The notes: generated by a model from the letters alone, not told the origin. 64,000 nt of DNA from JAFDVJ01 sp964487505 (GCA_964487505.1 CAZARD010000006.1:12892-76891), one strand, 5' to 3'; numbered from the stretch's first letter, positions 26,394-35,262 are shown. Numbers and translations are program-made.

Positions 26394-26813
26394 TCATAGT
26401 CCCTCGATCGCGTGCAACAACTTCGCTTTCACCTCGACCGACACCCGGGCGAGCGCATCGTTCTCGACGACCGACATCATCCGATCCGCATCGATAGAAG
26501 AGACGACGACCCCGCCGCCGGCCTCGTAGACTACGACGTTGCACGGAAGAAGGAGTCCGAGGTCCTGCTCGAGCTTCAGCGCTTCGTGGGCGTATCCCGG
26601 GTTGCAGACTCCGAGGATGACGTAATTCTCGTAATCAACGCCAAGTTTCTCCCGGAACTTCTGCTTCATATCGATCTCGAACAGTACTCCGAACCCTTCC
26701 GCCGCAAGGGCCTGCTTGGCTCGCTCGATCGCCTCCGCAAACGAAACACCAAGCTTCTTCTTAAATCCGTACCCGAACGACTCGGTTCTTCTCGATTCGG
26801 CCGCACTTGACAT
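26394..26813 (-). CDS. DUF302 family protein
   Basis: A 139-residue protein of the DUF302 family. Conserved parts are FAEAIERAKQALAAEGFGVL, EIDMKQKFREKLG, ILGVCNPGYAHEAL, and LLPCNVVVYE. The ATG at 26813 has a GGAGG site about 7 nt upstream, so it is favoured over an in-frame TTG at 26837. The family is widespread, with a dimeric alpha/beta fold and no established reaction. Confidence 0.88.
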   Translation of the reverse strand: MSSAAESRRTESFGYGFKKKLGVSFAEAIERAKQALAAEGFGVLFEIDMKQKFREKLGVDYENYVILGVCNPGYAHEALKLEQDLGLLLPCNVVVYEAGGGVVVSSIDADRMMSVVENDALARVSVEVKAKLLHAIEGL

Positions 26814-26972
26814 ATCAGATACCTCCAACGTAACCAATTAACGACGCAAACAGGATGCCAAGCAAAAACCCGGTGCGAGGATCGAATCGCGCCGGGTTTT
26901 GATGCTGGAACCTGATGGTTTTCCGCGGATTTTTACGCACGACGCCGGAAATCGCCGGCGATCCGGGCCAAA

Positions 26973-28016
26973 TCATACTGTTGAAGCGACGGTTTCGGGC
27001 AGCAACCCCTTGACCTCGCGAACAATGTTCTGGACCTCTTCGTGATCTTCGAGCGCGATCATAAAGAAATCGTAGCTCGTCTTGAAGCAGACAAGACCGT
27101 TGCCGAAAAACCAGACGCCTTCAAGCACCGGATTTCCGCCGATGAGCCAGTCGATGGGCGCGCCGGTGATCGTTTTCGGGTCGAGAATGTTCGTCATCAT
27201 CACGGCGCCCGAAGCGAATGAGAAGGCCCCGAGCAGCGGCGCCCCGACCGATTTGACGATCGCGCGCTCGAACTCGATCTTTTCCGCGTCGGCCTGTGAA
27301 AGATCGCCTTTGTCGATCAGCGCCTGTTGCGATCCGAGGTATTCATTGAACTGTTCGCCGAGTTTCTTGACCGCCCAAGTCGGGATCGCGGAGTTCAGCA
27401 ACCAGTGCGAACTGATGCCGGTGAAAACGACGCCGAGTCCGGCGCCGATCGCGACCGAAACTCCGGTCGTCGCGGCCTGCAAAGGCTTCTCGTAGACCCA
27501 ATCGGCCGTCTGCTGAAGCGTCTTCCACGCCGAGTCGAACGTGCGCGACCAACTCGCGCCGACGTTGAACGCGCGCGACGCGGTCTCGGCCGTTTTGTTG
27601 ACGGTCTTGTAGGTTTCGCCAATGACCTCGCCGGCCTTCTCGCCCGCGTAGCTTACGGCATCGCCGGCCTTTTTTCCGGCCTCCTTGACGGCCTCGGCCG
27701 CCTTGCCGCCGGCGTCTCCGGCGACGTCGCGGAGCGGTTCGCTCGCGTCATAGACCTTTTTCGCCGTCTCGCCCGCCGCTTTGACGGCCGTTTCGGCAAC
27801 ATTCACGGCCTGTTTGCCGACCTCGGTCTTTTCGGCCTCGGACTTGATCTTCTGAGCGCCTTCCTTGATCGCCTCGGCCCCTTTCTGCGCGGTATCGGCG
27901 ACGATCTTCGCGCCCTCGCCGATCTTGTCGGTCAAACCGATCTGCTTGTCGATCTCTTCGAACCTTTCCTTCGCCTCTTTTTGCCAACGCTCGAAGCGTT
28001 CCTTGTAATCAGTCAT
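26973..28016 (-). CDS. LEA-like amphipathic helical protein with membrane C-terminus
   Basis: A 347-residue protein that I do not recognise as a named family. Residues 20-150 form a long run rich in Ala, Lys, Glu and Gly with 11-residue-like periodicity (AGKKAGDAVSYAGEKAGEV, ETAVKAAGETAKKVYD), as in LEA or apolipoprotein-type helices. The C-terminal 170 residues are more hydrophobic (VSVAIGAGLGVVFTGISSH; GAPLLGAFSFASGAVMMT) and may associate with membrane. The ATG at 28016 starts the conserved MTDYKERFERWQKE. A desiccation or membrane-protection role is possible but unproven. Confidence 0.7.
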   Translation of the reverse strand: MTDYKERFERWQKEAKERFEEIDKQIGLTDKIGEGAKIVADTAQKGAEAIKEGAQKIKSEAEKTEVGKQAVNVAETAVKAAGETAKKVYDASEPLRDVAGDAGGKAAEAVKEAGKKAGDAVSYAGEKAGEVIGETYKTVNKTAETASRAFNVGASWSRTFDSAWKTLQQTADWVYEKPLQAATTGVSVAIGAGLGVVFTGISSHWLLNSAIPTWAVKKLGEQFNEYLGSQQALIDKGDLSQADAEKIEFERAIVKSVGAPLLGAFSFASGAVMMTNILDPKTITGAPIDWLIGGNPVLEGVWFFGNGLVCFKTSYDFFMIALEDHEEVQNIVREVKGLLPETVASTV

Positions 28017-28322
28017 AGCAATCCCCCCGACACTCCGTTTGGACTTACGATCCGGCCCGCGGTTTTGTTCGCGGTATGATGCAGATTCGCGCCCGGAATT
28101 TGTATCATTGCACCAACGCGCCGAAGTATCAAGATTTTTTGTTCCGATCGCCAATGCAGAACCCGCACAAAGGAAGGGGGCGTGCGCGCGCCGTTTCGAA
28201 GCCGGCGATTCATTGACCGGTGTCTGAACCGAGCTCGCTCCGCGAGCGGGCCCCCTTACTTCGTGCGGGGTTCCGCATTCGTCTTGTTCACATTTCAACC
28301 TTTCCCTTTTATACTCTCGTCT

Positions 28323-28529
28323 ATGCCGATTGTTACCTGTCCGACTTGCGGGAAGCGCATCGAGTACGAAGGCAACGAGTTCCGGCCGTTCTGCACCGAA
28401 CGCTGCAAGTTGCTCGACTTCGGCGCTTGGGCCGACGAGGAATTCGCGATCCCGACGGCAGACTCCGCCTTGACGGAAGAGGATCTTGAACAGATCGACC
28501 GCGCGGTCCGAGAACGGCGCGCCGAATGA
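28323..28529 (+). CDS. yacG: YacG-like DNA gyrase inhibitor / zinc protein
   Basis: A 68-residue zinc-ribbon protein. CPTCGK at residues 6-11 and CTERCKLLDFGAWADEE give the four cysteines and the YacG signature. In enterobacteria YacG binds GyrB and inhibits DNA gyrase. It heads a plus-strand group with a two-span membrane protein and an MFS transporter. Confidence 0.88.
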   Translation: MPIVTCPTCGKRIEYEGNEFRPFCTERCKLLDFGAWADEEFAIPTADSALTEEDLEQIDRAVRERRAE

Positions 28530-28539
28530 TAAATCGCCT

Positions 28540-28779
28540 ATGTTTTTGCTTTTTCAGATCGAAACGTTCGGAATCGCCGCCGCCGCAGTCTTTTTTCTCA
28601 TCCTCGCGGTCGTCGCCTTCATCGCCTTCAAGATGCTCGCGAAGACGGTCAAGATGGCGTTCAGGATGGTGATCGTCGCCGTGATCCTGCTGATCGCGCT
28701 GGTCGGCGGCGTCGCGCTGCTGATGTTCGGGTCGGGCGGAAAGGAACCGGCCAAGCCCGCGGCGACAAAGCCGAAGTAA
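28540..28779 (+). CDS. Small two-span membrane protein
   Basis: A 79-residue protein starting at the ATG at 28540. It has two hydrophobic helices (FGIAAAAVFFLILAVVAFIA; MVIVAVILLIALVGGVALLM) and a short Lys/Pro tail. The gene begins 10 nt after yacG and ends 1 nt before the MFS transporter start, so it is part of the same operon. Function is unknown. Confidence 0.7.
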   Translation: MFLLFQIETFGIAAAAVFFLILAVVAFIAFKMLAKTVKMAFRMVIVAVILLIALVGGVALLMFGSGGKEPAKPAATKPK

Positions 28780-28780
28780 G

Positions 28781-30001
28781 ATGATCGAAAGGCTCAAGAA
28801 CTTTTTCAGGCGTTACCGGGGGCTTTCCGGAAACGTTTTGGCGCTGAGCCTTGTCAGCCTTTTCAACGACACTTCGAGCGAGATCATCTATCCGCTGCTG
28901 CCGGCATTTCTGGCGCTGACGCTCGGCGCTTCGCCCTTCGCGATCGGACTTATCGAAGGATTCGCCGAATCGGTCGCGGCGTTCTTGAAGCTTTTTTCCG
29001 GATATCTCAGCGACAAGTTCCATTCCCGAAAACTCCCGGTTTTCGTCGGCTATTCGCTCGCCGGCGTCGTCCGCCCGCTTCTTGCGTTCGCCACAAGCTG
29101 GCCGCAGGTCTTGTTCGTGCGGCTCACGGACCGTGTCGGCAAGGGAATCCGCGGTGCGCCGCGCGACGCATTGATCGCCGGATCGGTGCCGCCGGAACGG
29201 CGCGGGGTCGCGTTCGGATTCAACCGCGCGGCCGACCATCTCGGCGCGGTCTTCGGCCCGATATGCGCGTCGCTTCTGCTTTATCTCCTCGCAGACAACC
29301 CCAACCAGCCCACGGCAAGGGACTACAGCCACGTCTTTCTTTTCGCCTCGGCTCCCGTCGTCATCGGTCTGTTCGTGATCGCGTTCTTCGTCAAGGAAGA
29401 GCCGAGACCGGTCGATATCGGAACGAACAACAAGATTCGCCTGTCGCTCGGCGAGTTCGATTCGAATTTCAAACGCTTCCTCGTCGTTATCGCGATCTTT
29501 ACGCTCTCGAACTCGACCGACGCGTTCCTGCTGCTGCGCGCCGAACAGTCGGGAGTGCCTATCGCGGCGCTGCCGCTTTTGTGGATGTCGCTGCATTTCA
29601 GCAAGGTCATCTTCTCATTGATCGGCGGCGATCTTTCGGACAAGATCGGGCGGCGGACGATGATCGTCGTCGGATGGATCGTCTATGCCGCCGTTTACGG
29701 AGGATTCGCTTTCGCGTCGGAAGCGTGGCACGCGTGGACGCTTTTCATCTTGTATGGAGCCTATTTCGGACTCACCGAAGGCGTCGAAAAGGCCTTTGTC
29801 GCCGATCTGGTCGAGGATGCCGAAAGGCGCGGCACGGCCTACGGATTTTACAATCTTGCGATCTCCGTCACGGTCTTCCCGGCTTCACTGCTCTTCGGCG
29901 CGATGTGGACCTGGCTTGGCGCGCAAACGGCATTCCTGGTCAGTGCCGCCGTCTCGATCGCGGCCGTGACGATGCTTCTGACCGTGCGCGGATCGAGATG
30001 A
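28781..30001 (+). CDS. MFS transporter
   Basis: A 406-residue major facilitator with about twelve membrane helices. The loop after helix 2 has LSDKFHSRKLPVF. A GKGIRGAPRDALIAGSVP motif marks a subfamily of uncharacterised bacterial MFS proteins with a conserved RDALI segment. A second cytoplasmic loop, GGDLSDKIGRRTMIVV, is the classical motif A repeated in the C-half. It is the gene before the MarR regulator and molybdenum enzyme, so it may import or export an aromatic ligand, which is inference. Confidence 0.85.
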   Translation: MIERLKNFFRRYRGLSGNVLALSLVSLFNDTSSEIIYPLLPAFLALTLGASPFAIGLIEGFAESVAAFLKLFSGYLSDKFHSRKLPVFVGYSLAGVVRPLLAFATSWPQVLFVRLTDRVGKGIRGAPRDALIAGSVPPERRGVAFGFNRAADHLGAVFGPICASLLLYLLADNPNQPTARDYSHVFLFASAPVVIGLFVIAFFVKEEPRPVDIGTNNKIRLSLGEFDSNFKRFLVVIAIFTLSNSTDAFLLLRAEQSGVPIAALPLLWMSLHFSKVIFSLIGGDLSDKIGRRTMIVVGWIVYAAVYGGFAFASEAWHAWTLFILYGAYFGLTEGVEKAFVADLVEDAERRGTAYGFYNLAISVTVFPASLLFGAMWTWLGAQTAFLVSAAVSIAAVTMLLTVRGSR

Positions 30002-30133
30002 TCCGGGAGAAAGGCCGTTCTTAGCGCAGTATCGGATGAATCCGATTTTCTGTTCGTACGCTTTTTCTGAGACACGTTGCCAGACATCCGAATTCCGAAT
30101 CCCAGATACAAGGTACTGATGCGGCGTTTCATC

Positions 30134-30163
30134 TTGACAATTAATCTATTTAATGATTAGAGT
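30134..30163 (+). promoter_or_regulatory. Promoter with MarR-type operator
   Basis: TTGACA at 30134-30139 and TAGAGT at 30158-30163 with an 18-bp spacer. Between them is the inverted repeat TAATC...GATTA (30142-30146 and 30155-30159). The predicted transcription start is near 30170, only a few bases from the ATG at 30173, and no Shine-Dalgarno is visible, so the mRNA may be leaderless. An operator inside the promoter fits autorepression. Confidence 0.6.
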
Positions 30164-30172
30164 ACCTAACTA

Positions 30173-30703
30173 ATGAAAGACACGAACGGGAATGATGCGA
30201 CGGTCGAGGAGACCCTCGTTCTGACCTTCTTTGATATCGCGAATCTGTTGAGCAAGCTCGGCGAAGAGGTCGCCGGCAGCGCCGGATTGACGACGCAGCA
30301 ATGGCTCGTGCTTCTGCAGATCGCGGGCGATCCCAATTTTCCGATCCCGGCACATGCGCCGATGCGGCGGTCGGGTGTCGGCGTCATGGCTTCCGAGATC
30401 GCGCTCGAGCGCGGGGTCTCGCGCGCCAGCGTCAGCGTCCTGATCTCGCAGCTCTTGAAGCGCGGACTGATCCGCCAGGAAGAGGAAGCCGGCGATCGCC
30501 GTCGCAAGCGTCTTTTTCTGACCAACGCCGGGCAAGAGACCGTCGAATCGCTCGACGCCGCCCGTCGACTTTCGAACCGAGAGCTATTTGCGGATCTCGG
30601 TCCCGAAGAACTCGAGGTCCTGCTCGATTCGCTCAGGAAATGCCTCGGACGGCTCTGGCTAGCCGGAAACCGAGGCGCGCGTTCGGCCGGATCCGCTTCG
30701 TAA
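30173..30703 (+). CDS. MarR-family transcriptional regulator
   Basis: A 176-residue winged-helix regulator. The core DNA-binding part is EIALERGVSRASVSVLISQL with recognition helix, followed by the wing RQEEEAGDRRRKRLFLTNAG. N- and C-terminal helices form the dimer interface. MarR proteins typically respond to phenolic or aromatic ligands, which fits the transhydroxylase-like genes just downstream. It probably represses its own promoter and may control the downstream genes. Confidence 0.9.
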   Translation: MKDTNGNDATVEETLVLTFFDIANLLSKLGEEVAGSAGLTTQQWLVLLQIAGDPNFPIPAHAPMRRSGVGVMASEIALERGVSRASVSVLISQLLKRGLIRQEEEAGDRRRKRLFLTNAGQETVESLDAARRLSNRELFADLGPEELEVLLDSLRKCLGRLWLAGNRGARSAGSAS

Positions 30704-30803
30704 CACGAACGTTTTGATCAATGGTCGGTCCGATCCGACGAATCGACGACCGACTCTTGCCCTGTCCGGCATCTTTCCGGATGCCGCCTTTTGGAGGTCG
30801 AAA

Positions 30804-33758
30804 ATGAATCTGTCGGTTCTTTTGTGGGGAATACCGCAAGCGATGCGTTTGGCGGCGCGGGTGTATCCCAAGTACGCGGAGCGTCTGAAGGAACGCGATC
30901 TTGTCGCGCAGATCCGATTGCGCGATCAACCGGTCGGCCGCTGGATCAAGCTCGAGAACGGCCGGATCTCATCCGAAAGCGGCATTCACGAACAACCGGA
31001 TATCACCATCGATTTCAAGAACAAGGCGATCGCAAAGAGTTTTCTGACGCCGCCGTTCGATCTGCTTGAGCGTATCGACGCGGCCAAGAACTTCAAGGTT
31101 GTGCTTCACGGTCCCGACGATCTCGCCGTCTGGTTTTCGCGGACGCTCGCGCAGCTCGAATCGATAACCTGGAAATACGGTACCGACGTCGGCAACGGCG
31201 TCACGCGATACACGAGCGGCACCAACGGCGGCCCGATCTTCGTTTACGTCAAAGACGGAAAGGTGTTGCGCACGACGCCGATGGACTTTGACGAGTCGGA
31301 CGCCGCGCCTTGGTCGATTAAGGCACGCGGCAAGACATTCACACCCGCCCGGCGGACCTCGCTGGCCGCGCACGGGATGTGCCAGAAGTCGATGCTCTAC
31401 TCGAAGGGACGGCTTCTCTATCCGATGAAACGCGTCGATTTCGATCCGAACGGCGAACGCAATCCGCAGAACCGGGGAAAATCCGAATTTGAAAGGATCG
31501 GCTGGGACGAGGCGCTCGAGATCGTGGCGAACGAAATCAAGCGCGCCAAGGCGTCGGGTCCGGGGGCGATCGCCGTCGATCACGGCTCGCATCATCAATG
31601 GGGAAATCTCGGCCATTATCTGAGCGCGTTCAACCGCTTCTGGAACTTGATCGGCGTGACGAAACTGATGCACAGTCCGGACAGCTGGGAGGGCTGGTTC
31701 TGGGGCGCGATGCATCATTGGGGAAACAGTCTCAGGCTTGGCTGCCCGGAATTCTACGGAACGGTCGAGGACTGCCTGAAAGAGGCCGAGATGATCGTCT
31801 TCTGGTCGAGCGATCCGGACACGACCTACGGCTACGAGGGCGCGCAACGGCGTGAATGGGCGAAGCAGCTCGGGATCAAGATGGTCCACATCGACCCGTA
31901 TCTGAACCACACCGCGGCCCACGTCGGCGGCAAATGGATCTCGCCGCGGCCCGGCACAGATCCGGCTCTGGCGCAGGCGATCTGCCACGTCTGGATCACC
32001 GAAGGCCTCTACGATCAAGAGTTCGTGTCAAAGCGAACGACCGGTTTCGACGAATGGAAAGCATACGTCCTCGGCGAAAGCGACGGCGTCGCCAAAACGC
32101 CCGAGTGGCAGGAACCCGAAACAGGCGTTCCCGCCCGCGACGTGCGGGCGCTCGCCCGCGAGTGGGGCAAGAGGAAAACGTATCTCGGCGCCGGAAGCTG
32201 GGGGTGCGGGGTCGGCGGCGCGGGCCGTACCGCGACCGGTATGCAATGGGCGCGGATGATGACGATCCTCGCGGCGATGCAGGGCTGGGGACGTCCCGGC
32301 GTCAACTTCGGAAATCTGCAGTTCGGATCGCCCCTCGACTTCAACTTCTACTTTCCGGGCTACGGCGAAGGCAGTTTTTCCGGCGATCTCGCGTTCAGCG
32401 CGAACTCGGCCAATAACTACCAGCGGATGCCGCACATCGTGACGATGAGCACGGTTCGCCAGTCGATCCCGCGGATCTGGTTTCCGGAAGCGATCACCGA
32501 AGGCCGCGCCCAGGGCTATATCACCGACGTTTCATCAGTGCAGGGCCAGTTCTTCCCGTTCTTCTATCCTTCGCCGGGCCACGCGCGTGTCGAGATGCTC
32601 TACAAGTACGGCAGCCAGCTTTTCGGAACGATGGTCGCCGGCAACCGATGGGCGCGCGCCTACCAGCACGAGAGCCTGAAGTTCATTGTCAACCAGTCGG
32701 TCTGGAAGGAGGGCGAAACTCCGTTCTCCGATATCATCCTGCCGGCCTGCACGGTTTTCGAGAAATGGGATATCGGCGAGTGGTACAACGTCGGCGCCGG
32801 ATACGTCCACCATATGTATTCGATGAACAATCATCGGGTGATCTCTCTGCAGCACAAATGCATCGAGCCGCTCGGCGAATCGAAGTCGGATTACGAGATC
32901 TTTCTCGCGGTCGCCGAAAAGCTCGGTCTCGGCTCGGTGTATTCCGAAGGCGGCACGTCTGAACTCGACTGGTGCAAACGGGTGTTTGAGTCGTCGGATC
33001 TTTCGAAACATATTTCTTGGCGGCAATTCCTGCAAAAAGGCTACTTCGTCGTTCCGGCCGATCCCGAGCCGGCCCGCGCGCCGGTCGCCAATCGTTGGTA
33101 CTACGAAGGCCGCAAAAAGGACACGCCCGAACCCTATCCGCTTCCGTCGGATTATGTCGGCGGATATCTGGAAGGACTTCAGACACATTCCGGGAAGTTC
33201 GAGTTTGTCGCAGAATCGCTCAAAAAGATCGACGACCCGGACCGTCCGCCGCTGAATCGATACATTCCGTCGTACGAGGATCCGTCGCGCAATCCGGAAC
33301 TGGCCGACTTCCCGCTCAAACTCCAGACATCCCATACGCGGTACGCCTATCACGTGATGGGCGACGACGAGGGCAGCAGCCTCAATGATGTACGCGAGCA
33401 TCGCGTTCTGAAAGACGGCCAATACTACCTCGTCGCGCGCCTGAGCAAGAAGGACGCCGACGAGCGCGGCATCGAGGACGACGACCTGATCCGGCTTTGG
33501 AACCGCCGCGCGTCGGTCGTCTGCGCGGCACAGGTCACCGAACGGATCAGGCCCGGTGTCGTCAGCACGTATTCGGGATCGGCGCGTTACAAGCCCGTCG
33601 GCGAGCCCGGCCGTTCGACCGATCTTGGCGGTTGCGTCAATATGCTCAATCCGAAGGAATCAATAACGAAGAAAGGCCACGGCATCAAGCCGAACGCGGT
33701 TTTGATCCAGGTCGAAAAATGGACCGGCGTCGATACGTGGGAGCCGATGGAGGACTGA
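30804..33758 (+). CDS. SCP2-fused molybdopterin oxidoreductase, transhydroxylase-like
   Basis: A 984-residue protein; the ATG at 30804 has GGAGG 8 nt upstream. Residues 1-125 resemble an SCP2 sterol-carrier-like ligand domain (VGRWIKLENG; HEQPDITIDFK; VVLHGPDDLAVWF). From about residue 170 it is a molybdopterin-dinucleotide enzyme of the DMSO reductase family. The N-terminal Fe-S motif is absent, leaving only AAHGMCQKSM. It resembles the large subunit of pyrogallol-phloroglucinol transhydroxylase: His260 in VDHGSHH and Asp293-Ser294 in HSPDSWEGW align with the His144/Asp174/Ser175 active site at an offset near 117, the length of the extra N-terminal domain. Ser294 is the likely Mo ligand. The following gene encodes its small subunit. 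An aromatic hydroxyl substrate is inferred. Confidence 0.85.
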   Translation: MNLSVLLWGIPQAMRLAARVYPKYAERLKERDLVAQIRLRDQPVGRWIKLENGRISSESGIHEQPDITIDFKNKAIAKSFLTPPFDLLERIDAAKNFKVVLHGPDDLAVWFSRTLAQLESITWKYGTDVGNGVTRYTSGTNGGPIFVYVKDGKVLRTTPMDFDESDAAPWSIKARGKTFTPARRTSLAAHGMCQKSMLYSKGRLLYPMKRVDFDPNGERNPQNRGKSEFERIGWDEALEIVANEIKRAKASGPGAIAVDHGSHHQWGNLGHYLSAFNRFWNLIGVTKLMHSPDSWEGWFWGAMHHWGNSLRLGCPEFYGTVEDCLKEAEMIVFWSSDPDTTYGYEGAQRREWAKQLGIKMVHIDPYLNHTAAHVGGKWISPRPGTDPALAQAICHVWITEGLYDQEFVSKRTTGFDEWKAYVLGESDGVAKTPEWQEPETGVPARDVRALAREWGKRKTYLGAGSWGCGVGGAGRTATGMQWARMMTILAAMQGWGRPGVNFGNLQFGSPLDFNFYFPGYGEGSFSGDLAFSANSANNYQRMPHIVTMSTVRQSIPRIWFPEAITEGRAQGYITDVSSVQGQFFPFFYPSPGHARVEMLYKYGSQLFGTMVAGNRWARAYQHESLKFIVNQSVWKEGETPFSDIILPACTVFEKWDIGEWYNVGAGYVHHMYSMNNHRVISLQHKCIEPLGESKSDYEIFLAVAEKLGLGSVYSEGGTSELDWCKRVFESSDLSKHISWRQFLQKGYFVVPADPEPARAPVANRWYYEGRKKDTPEPYPLPSDYVGGYLEGLQTHSGKFEFVAESLKKIDDPDRPPLNRYIPSYEDPSRNPELADFPLKLQTSHTRYAYHVMGDDEGSSLNDVREHRVLKDGQYYLVARLSKKDADERGIEDDDLIRLWNRRASVVCAAQVTERIRPGVVSTYSGSARYKPVGEPGRSTDLGGCVNMLNPKESITKKGHGIKPNAVLIQVEKWTGVDTWEPMED

Positions 33759-33759
33759 T

Positions 33760-34599
33760 ATGGCAAAGAAATGGAACCTGATCGTCGATGTCGAACGTTG
33801 CGATAATTGCCGGCTCTGCTTTCTTGCGGTAAAGGACGAGTACATCGGCAACGATTTTCCGGGCGTTTCCGCGGCCCAGCCCGCGCAGGGTCACAACTGG
33901 CTCGAGATCCGCCGCAAGGAACGCGGGACGTACCCGATCGTCGAGGCGCGGTTCCTGCCGGTGATGTGCAATCACTGCGACGACGCGCCGTGCATAACGG
34001 CCGCCCGCGACGGCGCGGTGCGCAAACGGCCGGATGGGGTCGTCGTCATCGATCCGCAGAAGTCGAAGGGCCAGCGGCAGATCGCCGACGCTTGTCCATA
34101 CGGCGCGGTTTCCTGGAACGAAGAGAATGACATCCCGCAGGCGTGGCCGTTCGACGCGCACTTGCTCGACGAGGGCTGGAAACGAACGCGGCTCGAACAG
34201 GCTTGTCCGATGGACGTGTTCAGAACGATAAAGGTCGAGGACGACGAGATGCGGCGGATTCAGAGCGATGAGAAGCTCGAGGTTCTCGGCCCCGAACTCG
34301 GAACAAAACCGCGGGTCTACTACAAGAACCTGCACCTGATCAACAAATGCTTCGTCGCCGGCACGGTCGTGCATCAGGTCAACGGGATCGAGGAATGCGC
34401 GGCGGACGTTGAGATCGTACTTGAGCACGACGGGCGCGAGATCGCGCGGACGCGTACCGATATCTTCGGAGAATTCAAGATCGACGGGCTCGAGCCCGAA
34501 AGCGGCGGGTACAGGATCAGATCTGCTTCAGGCGCCGAGATTGCTCTGGACCTCACGATCGGGACCGAGAGCATCTATCTCGGCGTTATCGGAGGTTAG
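33760..34599 (+). CDS. Iron-sulfur subunit of the transhydroxylase-like enzyme
   Basis: A 279-residue small subunit, one base after the molybdenum subunit. It matches the beta subunit of pyrogallol transhydroxylase (RRKERGTYPI; CPYGAVSWNEEN; LGPELGTKPRVYYKNLH) and has the same C-terminal Ig-like domain (about 196-279; TRTDIFGEFKIDGL). Cysteines are reduced. C14xxC17xxC20 lacks the fourth Cys, C70xxC73xxxxC78 is present, and the usual CxxC before AHLLD reads WPFD. Only C112 and C149 remain of the last cluster. It probably carries fewer or different clusters. No Tat signal is seen on either subunit, so the complex is cytoplasmic. Confidence 0.85.
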   Translation: MAKKWNLIVDVERCDNCRLCFLAVKDEYIGNDFPGVSAAQPAQGHNWLEIRRKERGTYPIVEARFLPVMCNHCDDAPCITAARDGAVRKRPDGVVVIDPQKSKGQRQIADACPYGAVSWNEENDIPQAWPFDAHLLDEGWKRTRLEQACPMDVFRTIKVEDDEMRRIQSDEKLEVLGPELGTKPRVYYKNLHLINKCFVAGTVVHQVNGIEECAADVEIVLEHDGREIARTRTDIFGEFKIDGLEPESGGYRIRSASGAEIALDLTIGTESIYLGVIGG

Positions 34600-34708
34600 G
34601 GGCGGCGATGCGAAATCACATTTGGGATTTCCCATATCGCCCGCCGTCAGTGATGCGCACAACAGGCAACCTTCGCCCGCAAAGGGCCGAGCGAAATCCG
34701 AAATCGCT

Positions 34709-35194
34709 TCACCAGCTTTTTCGCTTCCTGAACGCCTTGACGACCATATCGCGGCGCATTTTCGGGAGATGGTCGATGAAGAGCTTTCCGTCGCAATGGT
34801 CGGTCTCGTGCTGGAACGCGCGGGCGGCATAGCCTTCGGCCTCACGCTCGAACCATTCGCCACGCTCGTTCTGCGCGCGGAGCTTTGCCCGCATCGCGCG
34901 CTTGACCACCGCCGGGACCTTTCCGACCGAAAGACAGCCTTCCTGGCCCGACTGTTCGCCATCGACCTCGATTATCTCGGGGTTCGCGGCGATCAGCTTG
35001 ATGCCATCGCAATCCATCACGAACAAGCGCAGGTTCAGACCGATCTGCGGGGCCGCGAGACCGACGCCCTCGGCATCGTACATCGTCTCGAACATATCGG
35101 CACAAAGCGCGGCGAGCTCGTCGTCAAACTTTTCTACGGGCTTTCCGACCACACCAAGGACAGCGGCGGGATACTCTGTGATCTTCCGTTTCAT
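34709..35194 (-). CDS. def: Peptide deformylase
   Basis: A 161-residue metalloenzyme that removes the formyl group from nascent N-terminal methionine. The three motifs are GVGLAAPQIG, EGCLSV (Cys zinc/iron ligand) and QHETDHCDG (HExxH). The start is the ATG at 35194 beginning MKRKITEYP; upstream in-frame codons run through a heptamer repeat and are not conserved. It is convergent with the transhydroxylase operon. Confidence 0.95.
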   Translation of the reverse strand: MKRKITEYPAAVLGVVGKPVEKFDDELAALCADMFETMYDAEGVGLAAPQIGLNLRLFVMDCDGIKLIAANPEIIEVDGEQSGQEGCLSVGKVPAVVKRAMRAKLRAQNERGEWFEREAEGYAARAFQHETDHCDGKLFIDHLPKMRRDMVVKAFRKRKSW

Positions 35195-35262
35195 TCGATT
35201 TTGGATTTTGGATTTTGGATTCCGGACCAGCAATCCAAAATCCAAAATCCAAAATCGGATTA
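35195..35262. repeat. ATTTTGG heptamer array in inverted arrangement
   Basis: Three ATTTTGG units are followed, after the short spacer attccggaccagcaat, by three units of the reverse complement (CCAAAAT). The result is a large imperfect palindrome between def and the zinc-ribbon gene. It could form a hairpin in the leader of def. Confidence 0.8.
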
